Of a stretch of 13,111 nucleotides of DNA, positions 7,023 through 13,111 are shown piece after piece; positions within the stretch are counted from its first letter, which is position 1; the number at the start of each line of letters is the position of its first letter. The stretch lies in contig JAGAAA010000046.1 of the NCBI GenBank assembly GCA_017615495.1, forward strand, positions 1 to 13,111, written 5' to 3'. This stretch comes from Clostridia bacterium. GTDB taxonomy: Bacteria; Bacillota; Clostridia; Christensenellales; CAG-1252. The position numbers were made by a program, and so were the translations under genes. The notes beneath the pieces were generated by a model that made no database searches, was not told the DNA's origin, and was given only the letters and a program-made list of their open reading frames with translations.

Positions 7023-8218
7023 ACATTATCCTCCTTTTCCGAAGCATCCGCCTGCGTGTCGTTAACAGGGGCTTCCAACGTTTCTGCCGCAGCACTCTCT
7101 TCCGTAACGGGAACTGCTGCGACCACGGTGGCTTTTTTTATGTGGCGACTAAAAACAACCCTATAATTGATAAAGAACTCGCATCCGATAATCATAAGGA
7201 ACATAACACCCGTAACCACTTGCGAGAAAAAGCTGTTTGTAATACCGCTCATCGTCATAACCTCATCTGTACCTTTTGCCAAGAAAACAACGAGGAATGA
7301 AGTGAAAATCATAAAGATCGGGTTGAATTTTGCAAGCCAAGAAACAAGAATAGCGGTAAAGCCCCTGCCGCCTGCAGTCGTGCTACTAACCGTATGGTTA
7401 ATGCCCGCCACGAGGAGGAACCCGGTGATGCCGCAGATCAAGCCCGAAAGAAGTAAGGTGCGGATGATTACCTTCTTCACGTTGATACCGATATAGCGCG
7501 CGGTATTTTCGCTTTCACCAACAACCGTAATTTCATATCCGTGCTTGCTAAAACGCAAATACACAAACATGATTGCCGTCATTACCAATGCGGCAATGAT
7601 GCTGAGCCAAAAGTTATCGCCCGCAATTTTGGGCAAATTGCCATATACGGTAGGAGTCAACACACCGGTACCGCCGGGGACCCAAATCTTGATGGTATAA
7701 AGAATGATTTGGATGGCAACGTAGTTCATCATCAAGGTGAACAACGTTTCGTTAGTATTCCATTTTGCCTTAAACAAAGCAGGGATCACCGCCCAAATGG
7801 AACCTGCGACAAGTGCCGCTGCAAGAGAAATGAAAATCAACAACGTATCGTTGATTTTGCCTCCCAAATTAAAAATGCAGAACATACACGCATAAGCGCC
7901 CATCAGCACCTGACCTTCCGCGCCGATGTTCCAAAACTTCATTTTAAAAGCAGGCGTTACGGCAAGCGCAAACAAAAGCAAAATGGCAAGATCACGCAAA
8001 AGGCGCATGATTCTGTATGAATCGCCAAAGGCGCCTTTGATCATATAGCTATAGACCTTGAATGGATTGATCTTCAAAGAAATAAAAGACATCAAGCCAA
8101 TCAACAAAAAGGCTGCCAAGACGGTTACGCCACGCACCAACCATGCTTGCCACATGGGCACATTGGTGCGCTTGATCAAGTGAAAAAGAGGTTCGCGTGT
8201 TTTTTTTGTGGTGTTCAT
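7019..8218 (-). CDS. ABC transporter permease (NupP-like), purine nucleoside or base uptake
   Basis: A 399-residue polytopic membrane protein, larger partner of the NupQ-like permease. Residues 95-103 read FWNIGAEGQ, the conserved N-I-G-A-E-G-Q segment of NupP/YufP-type permeases in the BPD_transp_2 family. Hydrophobic helices begin at about residue 29. The last 30 or so residues form an acidic, Ala/Glu-rich tail (from about PVTEESAAAETLEAP), beyond the usual end of the family. The ATG overlaps the ATPase gene's stop by 4 nt, with AAGGAGG 7 nt upstream. It should form the membrane channel together with the downstream permease and be powered by the upstream ATPase. Confidence 0.93.
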   Translation of the reverse strand: MNTTKKTREPLFHLIKRTNVPMWQAWLVRGVTVLAAFLLIGLMSFISLKINPFKVYSYMIKGAFGDSYRIMRLLRDLAILLLFALAVTPAFKMKFWNIGAEGQVLMGAYACMFCIFNLGGKINDTLLIFISLAAALVAGSIWAVIPALFKAKWNTNETLFTLMMNYVAIQIILYTIKIWVPGGTGVLTPTVYGNLPKIAGDNFWLSIIAALVMTAIMFVYLRFSKHGYEITVVGESENTARYIGINVKKVIIRTLLLSGLICGITGFLLVAGINHTVSSTTAGGRGFTAILVSWLAKFNPIFMIFTSFLVVFLAKGTDEVMTMSGITNSFFSQVVTGVMFLMIIGCEFFINYRVVFSRHIKKATVVAAVPVTEESAAAETLEAPVNDTQADASEKEDNV

Positions 8219-10011
8219 TCCTTGTCCTCCTTTTCCTCTGCTATAACTTCTTCGCTATTATTTTCTTCCACGGGAACGACTGTTCCTTCTTTTTTCAATT
8301 CAGCTTTCACAGCTTCCGCTTCTTCCGCTTTTGCGTTACTAAGCATCAAAAGTCCGACTTCCTCTTTGGTCACTTTGCGCGCGTCCACGACACCCGCCAC
8401 TTTACCGCCCGAAAGCACGACCAAACGGTCAGACAAGGCAAGCAAGACGTCGAGGTCCTCACCGACGAAGATAACGGCGACGTTCTTTTCCTTTTGCTGG
8501 TTCAAGAGATTGTAGATCAAGTAAGAACTGTTGATGTCCAAACCGCGCACGGGGTACGCAGCCATCAACACCTTAGGGGACGAGGAGATCTCGCGCCCGA
8601 CAAGAACTTTTTGCACGTTGCCGCCCGAAAGGCGTCTGACGGGAGTCATATCGCTGGGGGTGACGACCTCAAGTTCGTCGATGATCTTGTCCGCAAGATT
8701 CTTAGGTCTCTTTTTGTTGACGAAGATGGATTTGCCTTTGCGGTAGCTGCGGAGCGCCATATTGTCGATGATGCTCATGTTACCGACCAAGCCCATGTTC
8801 AAGCGGTCTTCCGGCACAAAGGAAAGCTTGATGCCAAGCTCCTGGATCTCACGCGGGGTGCGATGACGGAGGTCGATGATCTCGTCTTCGTAGAAGAGGA
8901 CCTTCTCTTCATTGACCAAACGGACGATCTCCTTGTTTTTATATCCATCAAAATTGATCTTTCTGCCTTCGGGATCGTGGAAACAGCCTTCCGCCGCCAT
9001 CTTTTTGATCTTTCTCAAGGTTTTGTGGAAGAAGGTGACGGGCTTATCCTTTTTGGGGTTGTGGAAGATGATGTCGCCGCTTTCCACTTTTTGCAGTCCG
9101 GCGATGCCTTCCAAAAGTTCCTTTTGACCATTACCGGAAATGCCCGCAATACCAAGGATCTCCCCCCCGTTAACGGTAAAGGAAACGTCGTCCACCGCGT
9201 TGATGCCGTCACGGTTTTTAACCGTCATATGCTCAATGATCAGGCGCGGCTTGGGGTTCACCGGCTCCTTGCGGTCTATGTTGAGATTAAGCTTTTTGCC
9301 GACCATCATATCGGCAAGCGCCTTTTCGTTGGTTTCGGAGGTCTCCACCGTTGCGATGTGCTCGCCCTTTCTGAGGACAGCCACGCGGTCGGAAATTTCC
9401 ATAACTTCATTGAGTTTGTGCGTAATGATGACGATGGACTTGCCGTCTTTTTTCATCTCGCGAAGGACCGCAAACAGCGTCTTGATCTCCTGCGGGGTCA
9501 AAACTGCCGTGGGCTCATCCAAGATCAGAATGTTGGCGCCACGGAATAGCACTTTTATGATTTCTACCGTCTGCTTTTCGGAAACCGACATTTCATGGAT
9601 CAGCTTGTTGGGGTTTATCTTAAAACCGTATCGCGAGCCCATCTCGCGCACTTCGGTAGCAATTTTCTTAATTGAGTAAAGCCCGTTATCTTTCACACCA
9701 AGCGCGATGTTTTGCGCAGCCGTAAAGACATCCACCAACTTAAAGTGTTGGTGAACCATACCTATCTTAAGGTTAAATGCATCTTTGGGGCTTCTGATTG
9801 TAACTTCCTCGCCATTTACAAAAATCTGCCCTTCATCAGGGTAGTAAATGCCGGCGAGCATATTCATAAGGGTGGTCTTGCCGCAACCGTTCTCACCGAG
9901 GACGGACAAAATTTCTCCTTTACGAATATCCAAGTTGACCTTGTTGTTCGCTATCACCGAGCCAAAGGTCTTGGTGATGTTTTTCATTTCTATTGCGTTT
10001 ACGTATTCCAC
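8215..10011 (-). CDS. Double-domain ABC transporter ATPase (NupO-like) with an insertion in the second domain
   Basis: This 598-residue protein carries two ABC ATPase domains, as in the ribose/nucleoside importer class. Domain 1 has Walker A GENGCGKT (39-46), signature SVSEKQ (about 142-147) and Walker B LILDEPTA (about 158-166). Domain 2 has a degenerate Walker A (GISGNGQKE, about 288-296), VPEDR (about 398-402), signature LSGGN (about 460-464) and the family-typical Walker B variant AAYPVRGLD. Roughly 105 residues separate GNGQ and VPEDR, where I expect about 50, so about 55-60 charged residues are inserted. A Glu/Lys-rich tail of about 40 residues ends the protein. I chose GTG at 10011 because GGAGA lies 7 nt upstream and it preserves the usual N-terminus; the ATG eight codons later lacks this. 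It powers purine import. Confidence 0.93.
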   Translation of the reverse strand: MEYVNAIEMKNITKTFGSVIANNKVNLDIRKGEILSVLGENGCGKTTLMNMLAGIYYPDEGQIFVNGEEVTIRSPKDAFNLKIGMVHQHFKLVDVFTAAQNIALGVKDNGLYSIKKIATEVREMGSRYGFKINPNKLIHEMSVSEKQTVEIIKVLFRGANILILDEPTAVLTPQEIKTLFAVLREMKKDGKSIVIITHKLNEVMEISDRVAVLRKGEHIATVETSETNEKALADMMVGKKLNLNIDRKEPVNPKPRLIIEHMTVKNRDGINAVDDVSFTVNGGEILGIAGISGNGQKELLEGIAGLQKVESGDIIFHNPKKDKPVTFFHKTLRKIKKMAAEGCFHDPEGRKINFDGYKNKEIVRLVNEEKVLFYEDEIIDLRHRTPREIQELGIKLSFVPEDRLNMGLVGNMSIIDNMALRSYRKGKSIFVNKKRPKNLADKIIDELEVVTPSDMTPVRRLSGGNVQKVLVGREISSSPKVLMAAYPVRGLDINSSYLIYNLLNQQKEKNVAVIFVGEDLDVLLALSDRLVVLSGGKVAGVVDARKVTKEEVGLLMLSNAKAEEAEAVKAELKKEGTVVPVEENNSEEVIAEEKEDKE

Positions 10012-10035
10012 AATTTTCTCCGTTGGAAGACAAAT

Positions 10036-10065
10036 GCCTCTCGCAAGACGGATCTTGCGAGAGGC
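10036..10065 (-). terminator. Intercistronic 13-bp hairpin between binding-protein and ATPase genes
   Basis: The arms 10036-10048 and 10053-10065 are perfectly complementary over 13 bp with a 4-nt loop. A further 5-bp pair (10031-10035 with 10073-10077) can extend it around a bulge. On the minus strand only a weak, broken U-rich stretch follows. It most likely acts as a leaky terminator or an RNA 3'-end stabiliser, so that the binding protein is made in excess over the membrane complex, as is common in ABC importer operons. Confidence 0.6.
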
Positions 10066-10104
10066 TGATGGTATTTGTGTGTCCTAATTTCTTATTTTAC
10101 TTGA

Positions 10105-11406
10105 TTATGCAGCGATTTCTTCGCCCGGGTTGTAGTACCTATTCAAGCACTTAATACCGTCGATTTCATCGTAATCGAAGTAAGGAGCGGACATAACTTT
10201 GGACTCTTTGAACGCACCGTTGATAACAACTTCTTCGCCGTTAACAAGCTTACTGGTGATCTTCTGACCATTCACGGTGAAGGTGTTGGTGTCGAACACG
10301 TTCAAAGTGCCGGCAACGAGTTTAGCACGAGCAGTAACGATAGCATCGATGGTGCCTTCCGCCATAACATCGCCATTCACACCGGTCAAAGCAACGGAGC
10401 CGTCCTTCAAGGTGCCGGTAAAGTTGTCATCGATAGCTTGTCCCTTAACGGTCTGAGCAATGATGTACTTCACGTACGGGGTCCAATCGATACGGCTGGA
10501 GACGATGAAGGTCTTGGGGCAAGCGGTAATAGTGGAGCCGTTGTAAGAAACGTTGGGAACACCGGCGGCTTCGCAAGCAGAGGGAGCGCCCATGGAGTCA
10601 GCGTGTTGGCTGATAAGAACACAACCCTGGCTGATCAAAGCTTCGGCAGCGGACTTCTCGGCTGCAACGTCATACCAGGAACCGGTGAACTTAACCTTCA
10701 TGGAAAGCTTGTCACCAAGGCCTGCTTGAGCTTGGTTCAAAGCATACTTCACGCCGAGGAAGTAGGAGGTGTAACCGGAGATAACTTCCGCATAGGTGAA
10801 TGCGCCAACGTAACCGATCTTGTAGTTCTGATCAGCTTCAGCCTTATCCTTATTCATTTCATAAAGCTTCATACCTGCGGCGATACCGGCGAGGAAGCGG
10901 CCTTCATAGATGGAAGCGAACGCGTTGTGGAAGTTGGTAAGCGTAGAAGAACCAGCAGTAACACCGGTTGCATGGCAGAACTGAACGTTGGGGAACTCAG
11001 CAGCGGCCTGAGCGATATATTGCTCGTGACCAAAGGAATCCGCAAAGATCACTTTGCACCTGGAGTTGTTGATAAGATCCTTCGCGGCTTCGTAGCAAGC
11101 AACGTCCTCATCGATGCCGGTCTTGATGACGAGTTGGCTTTCGGACATGCCGAGCGCCTTAACGGCAGCCTTCGCAGCGTTGATGAAGTTGAGGTCGTAA
11201 GTCGAGGACTCGTCGTGCAAGCAGATCATACCGATCTTGAAATCAGCAGGAACGCTCAGATTGGAGTAATCCGCAACTTCCATGCCCTCAAGAGCGGGGA
11301 TCTGGACTTCTTCTGCGTCCTTGATCTTGCCCTTACAAGCAGCAACGCCGGCCACAACGGTCAGCACGAGCGCGAGAGCCAAAATAATGGTGACTATTCT
11401 TTTCAT
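10105..11406 (-). CDS. BMP-family substrate-binding lipoprotein of the purine ABC importer
   Basis: A 433-residue protein with a classic lipoprotein signal: MKR, a hydrophobic core and a lipobox VAAC with Cys24 as the anchor. The mature part matches the BMP (basic membrane protein, PnrA/NupN-like) periplasmic-binding fold. Recognisable segments are FKIGMICLHDES, VIFADSFGHEQY, FASIYEGRFLAGIAAG, KIGYVGAFTYAEVISGYTSY and a late segment around ISQHADSMG. Members of this family bind purine nucleosides in Treponema, Bacillus and relatives. GGAGG lies 5 nt before the ATG. It follows xpt by 27 nt, which include a tiny GAAA-loop hairpin (TGCC-GAAA-GGCA), so it is probably co-transcribed from the riboswitch promoter. 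A purine ligand is inferred from family and operon; the specific ligand is open. Confidence 0.93.
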   Translation of the reverse strand: MKRIVTIILALALVLTVVAGVAACKGKIKDAEEVQIPALEGMEVADYSNLSVPADFKIGMICLHDESSTYDLNFINAAKAAVKALGMSESQLVIKTGIDEDVACYEAAKDLINNSRCKVIFADSFGHEQYIAQAAAEFPNVQFCHATGVTAGSSTLTNFHNAFASIYEGRFLAGIAAGMKLYEMNKDKAEADQNYKIGYVGAFTYAEVISGYTSYFLGVKYALNQAQAGLGDKLSMKVKFTGSWYDVAAEKSAAEALISQGCVLISQHADSMGAPSACEAAGVPNVSYNGSTITACPKTFIVSSRIDWTPYVKYIIAQTVKGQAIDDNFTGTLKDGSVALTGVNGDVMAEGTIDAIVTARAKLVAGTLNVFDTNTFTVNGQKITSKLVNGEEVVINGAFKESKVMSAPYFDYDEIDGIKCLNRYYNPGEEIAA

Positions 11407-11433
11407 TTTTTCCTCCCTTTGCCTTTCGGCATT

Positions 11434-12003
11434 TTATTCAAATTTTATATCACCCGCACGCATTTCCTTAATCCGCGCGAGAGAATATACTTTTACGCCC
11501 TTTTGCTCAATGAGGGCCCTGCCGCCCTGCTCCGACTTTTCGATCGCCGCGACAAAGCCGACAGCCGTCGCCCCCGCCTGCTCGATCAAAGAAAGAAGGC
11601 CGAGCGCCGCGTTGCCGCTTGCGAGAAAATCGTCCACGATCAGCACCTTGGCGCCTGCGTTGAGGTACTCCTTGCTGACCAAAACGATGTTTTCCGTCTT
11701 GTGAGTAAAAGAAAAGACGGGAGCCGTATAGACCCCGTCCGAAATGTTGTAAGACTTGTGTTTTTTTGCAACGAGCACGGGAATGCCCATCTTAAAAGCC
11801 GCGGCGCAAGCAATGGAAATGCCGGAGGACTCCACGGTCAGAATGAGATCGGCGCCGCACGAAGCGAACTCACGCGCAATATCCGCGCCGAGTTCCGCGA
11901 TCAGGGCAACATCCAAGCGGTGGTTCAGAAACCCGTCCACCTTGAGAATGCCTCCCTCGAGCACCTTACCTTCATTCAAGATCTTGTCTTCCAGTAATTT
12001 CAT
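11434..12003 (-). CDS. xpt: Xanthine phosphoribosyltransferase
   Basis: The enzyme converts xanthine and PRPP to XMP and pyrophosphate in cytosolic purine salvage. The protein is 189 residues from the ATG at 12003, close to the 194 of B. subtilis Xpt, and aligns by eye along its whole length: LKVDGFLNH near the N-terminus, VESSGI (58-63), KKHKS (80-84) and the PRPP-binding loop VLIVDDFLASG (120-130). A second in-frame ATG at 12018 is less likely because its GAGGA abuts the codon, whereas the 12003 ATG has GGGAG 6 nt upstream. It is the first gene after a guanine riboswitch and heads an operon with a BMP-type ABC importer, where B. subtilis pairs xpt with the PbuX permease. Confidence 0.96.
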   Translation of the reverse strand: MKLLEDKILNEGKVLEGGILKVDGFLNHRLDVALIAELGADIAREFASCGADLILTVESSGISIACAAAFKMGIPVLVAKKHKSYNISDGVYTAPVFSFTHKTENIVLVSKEYLNAGAKVLIVDDFLASGNAALGLLSLIEQAGATAVGFVAAIEKSEQGGRALIEQKGVKVYSLARIKEMRAGDIKFE

Positions 12004-12009
12004 CGCGTT

Positions 12010-12014
12010 CTCCC
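12010..12014 (-). promoter_or_regulatory. Ribosome-binding site deciding the xpt start
   Basis: GGGAG lies 6 nt before the ATG at 12003. This spacing favours 12003 over the in-frame ATG at 12018, which would leave no spacer after its GAGGA. Confidence 0.7.
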
Positions 12015-12033
12015 GCATTCCTCAAAAGAAAAT

Positions 12034-12062
12034 TAAAAAGCAAGTTAAACCCTTAACTTGCT
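12034..12062 (-). terminator. Riboswitch-controlled transcription terminator before xpt
   Basis: The arms 12053-12062 and 12039-12048 pair perfectly over 10 bp (AGCAAGTTAA with TTAACTTGCT) around a 4-nt loop, followed on the minus strand by a U-run. It sits between the guanine aptamer and the xpt RBS, the position of the terminator in known xpt leaders. Guanine binding should favour this hairpin and stop transcription. Confidence 0.88.
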
Positions 12063-12095
12063 CTGCCAATACCTACCTTACCCGCGATGCTTTTT

Positions 12096-12165
12096 CTGTC
12101 AATAGTCGCACTTGTGGCTGTGCGGTAGAAACTCAAGGGCCATTCATCCTTGATTATATTGGCAA
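12096..12165 (-). promoter_or_regulatory. Guanine riboswitch aptamer (purine riboswitch class)
   Basis: Read on the minus strand, the segment has the purine-riboswitch core: AATATAATC at the 5' side of P1, a P2 hairpin (CAAGG with CCTTG) whose loop contains ATGG, then GTTTCTACC in the J2/3 region, a P3 hairpin (CGCAC with GTGCG) and GACTATTG closing P1. P1 pairs over about seven positions with one mismatch. The specificity base in GACTAT is C, as in guanine-sensing members; adenine sensors have U. It lies directly upstream of xpt, the classical location, and probably controls the whole operon down to 6072. Confidence 0.95.
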
Positions 12166-12183
12166 TATTCTTTTGTTGGTTTT

Positions 12184-12213
12184 ATTTTACCGCATTCAAA
12201 GAATGAATGTCAA
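12184..12213 (-). promoter_or_regulatory. Promoter of the purine operon
   Basis: A consensus -35 box TTGACA (12208-12213) and a -10 box TAAAAT (12184-12189) are separated by 18 nt. The start point would fall near 12177, about a dozen bases before the riboswitch aptamer. Confidence 0.75.
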
Positions 12214-12240
12214 ACAAACGGCAACGGAATAGCGAAATTT

Positions 12241-12494
12241 TTTTAACAATTTTTTCCATAAAACAACCAAACTTCTTCCCCTTTAGGGGAAGCCTGCCCT
12301 CCTTTCCCTCCTCAAACTCTTCGTTTTGCGGCGCCAAACGCCGCCATTTCACCGCATTTATCCGCATTTTGCAGTCCCCAAAATGCCGAGCGATCGCTTG
12401 CGAAGTATCCGCTTGCGCGGAATCGCCCGCAGGGCTCCCATCCCCCCAACGAGCGCGGAGAATGACGCAAAGAAACACAGGGGTTCTCTTTCCC
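12241..12494. other. Gene-free spacer between spo0A repeat and purine operon promoter
   Basis: Open frames cross this stretch on both strands, but their translations look like no protein and lack ribosome-binding sites, so I call no gene. It holds a simple hairpin at 12275-12292, another with 6-bp arms at 12328-12333 and 12339-12344 (GCGGCG with CGCCGC), and a short direct repeat CGCTTGCG in 12391-12418. The composition is typical of degraded dispersed repeats. No origin, attachment site or tRNA was seen. Confidence 0.5.
12275..12292 (-). terminator. Possible terminator for the spo0A transcript
   Basis: CTTCCCC (12275-12281) pairs perfectly with GGGGAAG (12286-12292) around TTTA. On the minus strand the downstream sequence is T-rich but not an immediate T-run, and it lies over 300 nt past the spo0A stop. 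It could equally be an isolated hairpin repeat. Confidence 0.3.
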
Positions 12495-12621
12495 ATCGGC
12501 AGCGCAGAAGGATTGCAGATGCAAGGCTCGCTAAGCGAACGGGCAGGCGCGTACTCCTTGTACGTAACTGCCCGAGCGCGAAAGCAGAAACAAAGCAGAT
12601 GCGTCCTTATGCGCTGCCGAT
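12495..12621. repeat. Structured repeat, copy A, directly after spo0A
   Basis: The outer arms 12495-12506 and 12610-12621 pair perfectly over 12 bp. They are followed by a 2x2 internal loop (GA / TA) and a 4-bp stem (AGGA 12509-12512 with TCCT 12604-12607). Inside are a small hairpin TTGC-AGAT-GCAA and a long core hairpin: CGGGCAG (12540-12546) with CTGCCCG (12568-12574), a GC/AA internal loop, and GCGTAC-TCCTT-GTACGT. Copy B at 5952-6077 has the same plan and the same core loop, but completely different outer arms. The element ends one base before the spo0A stop triplet. No T-run follows on either strand. Confidence 0.78.
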
Positions 12622-12622
12622 C

Positions 12623-13111
12623 TCACGCGCATTCGATGAGCATCTTATCGGCAACCAATGCAATAAATTCACCGTTCGTCGGCTTCTCATTCCCCGAATA
12701 TACCTTCACGCCGAAGATCTGGTTGATGTTTTCGATCTTGCCCTTGTTCCACGCCACTTCTATTGCGTGGCGGATGGCGCGCTCCACTTTGCTTGCCGAG
12801 GTGTCAAAGCGCTCGGCAACTTCGGGGTACAGGCGTTTCGTGATGCTGTTTATGATCTCGGGGTTTGCCACCGCCATCTTGATGGCTTCTCGCAAAAATT
12901 GATATCCTTTGATATGCGCGGGGATGCCCACGGCGATAAAGATGTTGGTGATGCGTTCGTCAAGCATCTTGTTGGGGACCGACCGCGTCGGAAGGGTGGT
13001 TGCCGCCACACCGACGATCTCGTCGATCCTGTTTTTTAAAGATAAAAAGCTGATGGGCTTCAGCATATAATGGCTTGCGCCGTTTTTGATGGCGCGGGCG
13101 GCGTATTCATC
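12623..13111 (-). CDS. spo0A: Sporulation master regulator Spo0A, 3' part (DNA-binding domain)
   Basis: The frame is open to the window edge, so the N-terminal part lies outside. The first visible residues (DEYAARAIKNGASHYMLKP) are the end of the phosphoreceiver domain, with the conserved lysine in LKP. After a variable linker comes the Spo0A C-terminal domain: VGIPAHIKGYQFLREAI, SITKRLYPEVAERF, and the recognition helix SASKVERAIRHAIEVAW, ending KPTNGEFIALVADK. These stretches are near-identical to B. subtilis Spo0A. The protein is a response regulator which, when phosphorylated, binds 0A boxes and switches on sporulation genes. It marks the organism as derived from a spore-forming Bacillota lineage, though presence alone does not prove that it sporulates. 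Confidence 0.98.
   Translation of the reverse strand, partial: DEYAARAIKNGASHYMLKPISFLSLKNRIDEIVGVAATTLPTRSVPNKMLDERITNIFIAVGIPAHIKGYQFLREAIKMAVANPEIINSITKRLYPEVAERFDTSASKVERAIRHAIEVAWNKGKIENINQIFGVKVYSGNEKPTNGEFIALVADKMLIECA

Noticed and set aside
8197..9549. Long plus-strand frame of 450 codons opposite the ATPase
   Set aside because: The minus-strand frame carries every ABC motif; this is an antisense shadow.
12016..12018. Alternative ATG for xpt five codons upstream
   Set aside because: Its GAGGA touches the ATG with no spacer, while the ATG at 12003 has GGGAG at 6 nt and gives the family's usual N-terminus.
12182..12496. Minus-strand frame of 104 codons between spo0A and the purine operon promoter
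   Set aside because: It runs through hairpins and the xpt promoter, lacks a Shine-Dalgarno and has repeat-like composition.
12495..12621. Copy A as a simple rho-independent terminator of spo0A
   Set aside because: No T-run follows the outer stem or the core hairpin on the minus strand, and the multi-part structure shared with copy B is more than a terminator needs.

Overview
The window reads as a spore-forming Clostridia-like member of the Bacillota. It carries the DNA-binding half of Spo0A, guanine-riboswitch control of purine salvage, strong AGGAGG-type Shine-Dalgarno sites on most genes, and lipoprotein-type secreted proteins. The dense hairpin repeats between genes are of the kind I associate with uncultured gut Clostridia; that last point is an impression and I would not name a genus. 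All eight genes I can support lie on the minus strand, so transcription runs from high to low coordinates.

Right to left: (1) 12623-13111, the 3' part of spo0A. (2) 12241-12621, a gene-free stretch holding two simple hairpins and a 127-bp structured repeat (copy A) that ends next to the spo0A stop codon. (3) 6072-12213, a purine uptake and salvage operon. It starts with a TTGACA/TAAAAT promoter, a guanine riboswitch and a terminator hairpin. Then come xpt (xanthine phosphoribosyltransferase), a BMP-family binding lipoprotein, a double ABC ATPase and two permeases, in an order resembling the NupNOPQ guanosine importer of Bacillus subtilis. The last three genes overlap by 4 nt each, and a 13-bp perfect hairpin separates the binding protein from the ATPase. 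(4) 5886-6077, a second structured repeat (copy B) overlapping the last permease's stop codon, followed by a terminator whose hairpin resembles the repeat's core. (5) 4695-5792, an unrecognised six-helix membrane protein. (6) 1563-4628, a 1021-residue secreted or lipid-anchored zinc metallopeptidase with bacterial Ig-like repeats and a glycine-rich middle. (7) 1268-1562, an array of about ten short hairpins separated by a conserved GTGAAG motif. (8) 1-1250, a membrane-anchored metallo-beta-lactamase-fold protein of the ComEC/Rec2 type, cut by the window edge.

The purine operon is the clear functional unit: extracellular purine nucleosides or bases would be captured by the BMP protein, imported by the ABC complex and recovered to nucleotides by Xpt, with the whole set shut off when guanine is plentiful. 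Genes 5-7 probably form separate transcription units; two have a -10 box only 5-6 nt before the start codon and no usable ribosome-binding site.

The material least explained by known families is non-coding. Copies A and B have the same architecture while their outer stems differ in sequence but remain paired, which argues for selection on structure. The GTGAAG hairpin array conserves spacer and fold while almost every stem differs. I recognise neither as a named family.
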